Assembly: GCA_027371665.1 (NCBI GenBank) | Contig: DAHXMP010000247.1 | Span: forward strand, 1-9,395 | Reading direction: 5' to 3' | Length of the DNA stretch: 9,395 bases | Source of the DNA: Bacteroidota bacterium | GTDB taxonomy: Bacteria; Bacteroidota; Ignavibacteria; Kapaibacteriales; UBA2268 | Shown here: in pieces, positions 6,901 to 9,395 of the stretch | Position numbering within the stretch: position 1 is the stretch's first letter | Layout: each line of letters begins with the position of its first letter | Notes under the pieces: generated by a model | Told to the model about the DNA's origin: nothing | What the model saw: only the letters and a program-made list of their open reading frames with translations | Database searches by the model: none | Program-made: the position numbers and the translations under genes

Positions 6901-8804
6901 GTGTCATCCACAAAATTTCCTTCACATCCGATAATTCTTAATGTATGTAATGTATCGCTGTCAATAATCGGAAGTTTAATTATACTCAGTATGTTCGCAG
7001 CAGACTGGGACATTACCATTAGCGGGTCATAGAGGTGGTCTGTCATATTAAATAAAGGATTTGTTACATCTTCCGTTACAGATAGAAAATATAAGGAATC
7101 GTTTCCAGTAAGTACAACAGGCAAGCTCCAGTAACTACCGTTATAATTAATTCCAGCTAATTCAGTCCATGAGCCTGATTCAGGTTTAAGACAAACATGA
7201 ATATTTTCAGCAGGATTACGGCTACCTGTTAAAGTAAATTGTCTTTTCACAAAACTGCTTGTATCCGTTGTCGGTCCCCTGTAAACTGAAGCATCGGGAG
7301 GAAATGTTGTTGGCCCGAAATTCCAGACAGGTTCATCATGTCTTATTCTTCCGGAACCTCCGTGAGGAGTTGAACCTGCACCGCCAACTGCCGATAAACT
7401 GCCGCCATTTAAAGCAATTTTCACATTAATCATTACAGCTCCGCCTGAGCCCCCGCCGCCGTCTGCACCATTATCTCCCGTATGGCCATTACCGCCGTTT
7501 GCAGAAACCGATACGTTTGAAATAAGGGGAGCAAAAAGCCTGATAGCTCCTCCGCCTCCACCGCCGGAACCAGAACATTCAGTACCTACAAAAGGATTTG
7601 TTTTCTGAGGATTGCCTCCGGCACCACCTGAACCTCCTGCAAGAGGGACAATCATACCGTTACCGTGAATCCTGCCACCGTTTGAATTCCGAGAATTAAT
7701 TCCATTTGTTGCATAGCCTCCTGAACCCCCGTTCATCCTTTGTGTTTGCCCGCTGCCACCTCCAAAACCTCCGACAGGGTCGTCATTGTAACCATCAGCA
7801 GTGTTTCTGCCGGATTCTCCGAAAGGATGTCCGGTTCCCCCACCGGAAGCTTCATAATAACCGGGGGGTTGGTTTGGAGGGGGGACAAGATTGAGGCTGT
7901 ATCCTCTCAGTGCTCCATTAGTCCCGGAACCTTCACCGACAGCTTTATAGCTACCACCGCCGCCAATCACACGGTTTTCGCCTCCTAATCCTCCACCGGT
8001 AAAACCATCGCCCCCATTGTCTCCTGCAGAACCGCCCGAATTAACATCACAAAATCTTCCTCCACCTCCACCACCGCCCGGGCCACCGTTCCCACCATGT
8101 CCACCGGCAGAAATCTCACCATTAACCGAAATAACAGTGTTCGAGCTGCCCTGGATTTTTCCCTTTGATAGAAGAACAAACGGCAGGTAACCCTGGTTGC
8201 CCGGTGTTACCGGGTCGCAGTCATTTTGGGAGACATTATATATTGTATCGGCAAGAATAATTGAATCGGCAATTATAGCACCTCTCCTTGAACGTTTGCC
8301 CAAATTTCCCTGTCCGAAAACCCTGTCGGGCAAACCTCTGATATCGCCGAAATGAAAAGGCTTAACTATGTAAAATGTATCAACATTTGACGGAACTCCG
8401 TTAACAATGACCTGCAATGGTATCCTGAAATTTGATGAAAGCTGGTCCCAATCTTCCGAATTCGGATTAACCGACGGTTTAACAAAAATCTGGGAAGACA
8501 GCATCCTTCCGTCCCAGCTAATTGCTACAGGACCGATAACTATCTTAGATGTGTCTCCGGGATTGACACAAACGAGCTTAACATTGTCTCCGGGGTTATT
8601 GTAAAAGAAACCGTCCGCACCAAAATTTTTCGATGAAAGACTCATATTTGTCGGGTCATACGGACATATCAGCTCGACATAGATATTCATATCTGCCGCA
8701 CCAATATCTGGAATTATATATGATAACCTTGGCTGAGCTTCTGTTCCCAGTCGCATCATCAAAACCAGGAGCAGGATAATCGCAGTATGTAAAAATCTTT
8801 TCAT
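3987..8804 (-). CDS. Giant T9SS-secreted surface protein: glycine-rich segment, seven ASH-like domains, cohesin-like domain, type A sorting domain
   Basis: This 1605-residue protein has a Sec signal peptide (MKRFLHTAIILLLVLMM, likely cut after TEA at 23). Residues about 24-228 are an unassigned beta-rich region. Residues about 229-490 are very glycine-rich, with blocks like SGGGGGGAIRLFAPLI and GGGGSGGAVMINVK that alternate Gly runs with short beta-strands. Residues about 500-620 form another beta region. Seven tandem ASH/choice-of-anchor-D-like immunoglobulin-type domains of about 100-113 residues follow (about 620-1371), with recurrent 'FG-x-V', 'N-x-G', 'L-x-PGDS', 'V-x-F-x-P' and 'L-x-G' signatures. 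Residues about 1372-1507 resemble a cohesin-type beta-sandwich (FSAEISFDSTLFYP). The end (about 1518-1605) is a T9SS type A sorting domain. The protein should cross the outer membrane by T9SS and be attached to the surface or released. No catalytic motif is visible, so a structural or adhesive role is likeliest. The start has a weak GGA 8 bases upstream. It leads a probable operon with the OmpA-like gene. Confidence 0.9.
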   Translation of the reverse strand: MKRFLHTAIILLLVLMMRLGTEAQPRLSYIIPDIGAADMNIYVELICPYDPTNMSLSSKNFGADGFFYNNPGDNVKLVCVNPGDTSKIVIGPVAISWDGRMLSSQIFVKPSVNPNSEDWDQLSSNFRIPLQVIVNGVPSNVDTFYIVKPFHFGDIRGLPDRVFGQGNLGKRSRRGAIIADSIILADTIYNVSQNDCDPVTPGNQGYLPFVLLSKGKIQGSSNTVISVNGEISAGGHGGNGGPGGGGGGGRFCDVNSGGSAGDNGGDGFTGGGLGGENRVIGGGGSYKAVGEGSGTNGALRGYSLNLVPPPNQPPGYYEASGGGTGHPFGESGRNTADGYNDDPVGGFGGGSGQTQRMNGGSGGYATNGINSRNSNGGRIHGNGMIVPLAGGSGGAGGNPQKTNPFVGTECSGSGGGGGGAIRLFAPLISNVSVSANGGNGHTGDNGADGGGGSGGAVMINVKIALNGGSLSAVGGAGSTPHGGSGRIRHDEPVWNFGPTTFPPDASVYRGPTTDTSSFVKRQFTLTGSRNPAENIHVCLKPESGSWTELAGINYNGSYWSLPVVLTGNDSLYFLSVTEDVTNPLFNMTDHLYDPLMVMSQSAANILSIIKLPIIDSDTLHTLRIIGCEGNFVDDTVFVRDTGTADLILRMDSSGFKNPMSGFSLVSPLNVVTLPPADSQRVIVRFSYQPGQKGIVRDTLLIYNNDYESRYKPWQIVFEANIDSISFDDLIYKTQQHFDVLGFNYVCIGKTSVAPFNFLNLSSISVSIANSTISPANDFTAGIWGKRIVPPGDTSTLYVTFSPTSEGLEESELYISTLECPSIIDTIKLNGIGVRTSLSFSNDVIFTNVKVGTRDTQTTALINTGTADAFITSLPNLSPPFKIIGSQPLVPVLLKSGDSLIVSFEYAPTTEGNDSTGTFMYSVMQNTSCVDTAYVTIKGNSVKPLIELNKYAIDYGLLAVCQTKLDTIIITNKGSGSVNITSKAAISGANAAFFSMISEPAIFPYQLKPGESSSYIIQFNPSVGTEGTKSADFSVTTDEPSMPVITVSLTGRSEAFHTTAPLNINFGGVPVGNNRSQVITLTNNGELDVHVIRVLSDNPDVTVVPQSAAIAGNGGTADFTVTMNFTSGGIKNAVISFIFDQPCPDSLFTNATGDGLVGDIDNTSNLDFGILAPCEDSTLTAMVTNTGTAPIVITSTPIIQGADSLIYQLSDNHFYPDTLAPGDTLWVNVIFKPSGTTDGVKQAELVFPVFMNGSNTEVTTALRGTRRSGIVTVPNLVSFGYVVINSTSGKQLVIKNNGSVDVTIESTQFTGIFGITPNPLPPTTLKPGDSIIVTVTFSPDSIKYYEDTLKFKTHTSSCDDGLDVVVNGYGAPEKVVHFSLPVLVNVSPDQTNYKIPVKGRLEDINESVSGSSFSAEISFDSTLFYPTGLTSGTLVNMSTSGKDRIISIKVDNVNISRTDSLITNIVGYTLLGDTDSTGLNWVSFKWLSGEPIGQPLLEDGSMLIQICDKGQKRLLRVGNPVQLTVLPNPADEYINVTASVLETGTHSIELMNIQGETRQLVAWDVNPESNKNYVFKIDLGGLTSGMYELILKTPMRQSAVPLFIVK
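3990..4253 (-). other. T9SS type A C-terminal sorting domain (part of the giant cargo protein)
   Basis: The last 88 or so residues have the pattern of the type A sorting signal: LTVLPNPADEYINV (the 'NP' box), SIELMNIQGE, then LGGLTSGMYELILKT (the 'L-x-SGxY-x-L' box), and a final hydrophobic strand with Lys, VPLFIVK. In T9SS organisms this domain takes the folded cargo through the outer-membrane translocon, and the sortase PorU usually removes it. It is the strongest taxonomic marker in the window. No T9SS machinery genes are visible here. Confidence 0.9.
4692..6947 (-). repeat. Seven tandem ASH/choice-of-anchor-D-like domains within the giant protein
   Basis: Approximate domain limits in residues are 620-720, 725-833, 834-941, 942-1053, 1054-1155, 1156-1267 and 1268-1371. 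Typical landmarks are ISFDDLIY or LNINFGGVPVG at the start, ITNKGSGSVNI or LTNNGELDVHV in the middle, LKPGESSSYIIQFNPS or LKPGDSIIVTVTFSPD later, and LNGIG, LTGRS or VNGYG at the end. The copies have diverged strongly, so this is a protein-level repeat and not a DNA repeat. Cysteines fall at 627, 746, 819, 928, 960, 1142, 1173 and 1357 only, which shows a two-domain higher-order period. Such domains in secreted bacterial proteins normally act as rigid spacers or adhesive stalks. Confidence 0.82.
7335..8120 (-). repeat. Glycine-rich repeat segment within the giant protein
   Basis: About 260 residues are dominated by Gly, with Ser, Asn, Asp and Ala, in irregular blocks such as GGHGGNGGPGGGGGGGR, GGGLGGENRVIGGGG and GGSGGAGG. 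Near the C-terminal end the pattern becomes 'Gly run, AI/AV plus short hydrophobic strand, then SANGGNG or SAVGGAG', seen twice. This is reminiscent of Gly-rich beta-solenoid segments of large exoproteins. All four Gly codons are used, so it is not a simple DNA repeat. The stretch is visibly richer in C/G than its surroundings, which explains several spurious open frames on both strands here. Confidence 0.8.
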
Positions 8805-8982
8805 TCTTTTTCCGTTTTTAAAGAGTAATTAGCTTATTTTTCATAAATTATGTTTTAATTTAAGAACTAATTCAATATTTTACAATTTTATTTATTAGCG
8901 AATATTTTTTCTACATTAATAGTGGCTTAAATTTTGCTTTTATAAAAAAAGAATATTAGAATCTAAATAAATTTTTTGAAAG
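8805..8982. promoter_or_regulatory. Divergent AT-rich intergenic region between the giant cargo gene and the recombinase gene
   Basis: The 178-bp gap separates two genes that point away from each other, so it must hold the promoter of at least the leftward operon and probably that of the recombinase. On the minus strand TTGTAA (8886-8881) and TAAATT (17 bases further on) are a weak sigma-70-like pair; in DNA this AT-rich such pairs arise easily. I found no clear TAnnTTTG-type Bacteroidota promoter, no operator palindrome and no small RNA or riboswitch structure. Confidence 0.4.
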
Positions 8983-9395
8983 ATGGATATTGAAAATACA
9001 ATAAAGTTATTCCTCGAATATTGTGAATTGGAAAAAGATTACTCGGCTCATACAGTACTAAGTTACAGCCATTCACTTACTCAGTTCCTGAAGTATCTCA
9101 AATCCGAATCACCGGAAATTCAGGACTTGAGCGAAATAACCACTAACGATATCAGGCCATTTTTGGGATGGCTTCATGAAAAAGGTGACGAGAAAAGTAC
9201 AATTAAACAAAAAGTATCCGCTTTAAAATCATTCTTTAAATTTTGCCAGAAAAAGGGCTATATCACACAAAATCCTGCGGCATTAGTCGCTACGCCTAAA
9301 AGTTCAAAAAAACTTCCATCATTTCTTCTGGAAAAGGAAGTTGAAGAACTGTGTAAACAATTCGACACAAAGGACCCGAAAAAAGCACGGGATTT
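8983..9395 (+). CDS. Tyrosine recombinase/integrase of the XerC/XerD type (partial, C-terminus off the right edge)
   Basis: The frame opens at ATG 8983 (weak GAAAG just upstream) and runs off the window after 137 complete codons. The visible part is a full N-terminal core-binding (SAM-like) domain of a phage-integrase-family recombinase: IKLFLEYCELEKDYSAHTVLSY (7-28), DLSEITTNDIRPFLGWL (48-64), STIKQKVSALKSFFKFC (72-88) and the characteristic KGYITQNPAALVATPK (91-106). It is followed by LPSFLLEKEVEELC (111-124) and the start of the catalytic domain (KKARD). The catalytic Arg-His-Arg-Tyr residues lie outside the window, so activity cannot be judged. Xer recombinases resolve chromosome dimers at dif, while related integrases move mobile elements. 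The N-terminus looks like a housekeeping Xer protein, and no attachment site or element boundary is visible beside it. Whether it is XerC or XerD cannot be decided from this part. Confidence 0.88.
   Translation, partial: MDIENTIKLFLEYCELEKDYSAHTVLSYSHSLTQFLKYLKSESPEIQDLSEITTNDIRPFLGWLHEKGDEKSTIKQKVSALKSFFKFCQKKGYITQNPAALVATPKSSKKLPSFLLEKEVEELCKQFDTKDPKKARD

Noticed and set aside
7335..8120. Glycine-rich block as a simple DNA tandem repeat or CRISPR-like array
   Set aside because: Codon choice varies between blocks and there is no constant repeat length or spacer; the regularity exists only in the protein.
7706..8179. Open frames on both strands within the glycine-rich coding stretch (plus 7706-7894, plus 7740-7988, minus 7985-8179)
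   Set aside because: They lie inside the 1605-residue gene and result from its GC-rich Gly codons. They have no ribosome site, no family resemblance and low-complexity or shifted Gly-region translations.
8983..9395. The recombinase as evidence for an integrated mobile element
   Set aside because: The visible part looks like a housekeeping Xer protein, and there is no tRNA, direct repeat, phage gene or clear composition break next to it.

Overview
The window looks like a chromosomal segment of a Gram-negative bacterium of the Bacteroidota/Chlorobiota (FCB) group. The best single clue is a 1605-residue secreted protein that ends in a type IX secretion system (T9SS) type A sorting domain, since T9SS is essentially confined to this group. 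AT-rich intergenic DNA, weak Shine-Dalgarno sequences in front of most genes, and an outer-membrane beta-barrel/OmpA protein with a Cys-Cys loop after the first strands agree with this. The style of both large proteins reminds me of Ignavibacteria/Kapabacteria-type genomes, but that finer placement is an impression I cannot test here.

Layout. Four genes run leftward (minus strand) from about 8.8 kb to the left edge: (1) a giant T9SS cargo (8804-3987), with a signal peptide, an unassigned N-terminal region, a glycine-rich segment, seven ASH/choice-of-anchor-D-like beta-sandwich domains, a cohesin-like domain and a sorting domain; (2) 24 bp later, a 671-residue outer-membrane protein with a beta-barrel and two OmpA-like domains (3962-1947); (3) after 125 bp, an ECF sigma factor (1821-1240); (4) overlapping the sigma gene by 11 bp, its probable anti-sigma factor (1250 to beyond the left edge), with one membrane helix and a long periplasmic part. 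To the right, a 178-bp AT-rich divergent gap separates the cargo gene from a plus-strand XerC/XerD-type tyrosine recombinase (8983 to beyond the right edge).

How the genes may work together. Genes 1 and 2 are spaced like an operon. They would give a very large surface or extracellular protein and an outer-membrane protein able to touch peptidoglycan. Genes 3 and 4 form a sigma/anti-sigma module, with a candidate ECF-type promoter just upstream that would fit autoregulation. A simple hypothesis is that the sigma pair senses the envelope or surface state and controls itself and perhaps the surface genes beside it; only the gene order and the promoter-like motif support this. The most unusual pattern found is the regular spacing of cysteines in the ASH array, which reveals a two-domain super-repeat of about 214 residues. 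There is no gene-free stretch above 300 bp, and I saw no RNA genes, CRISPR arrays or insertion sequences.
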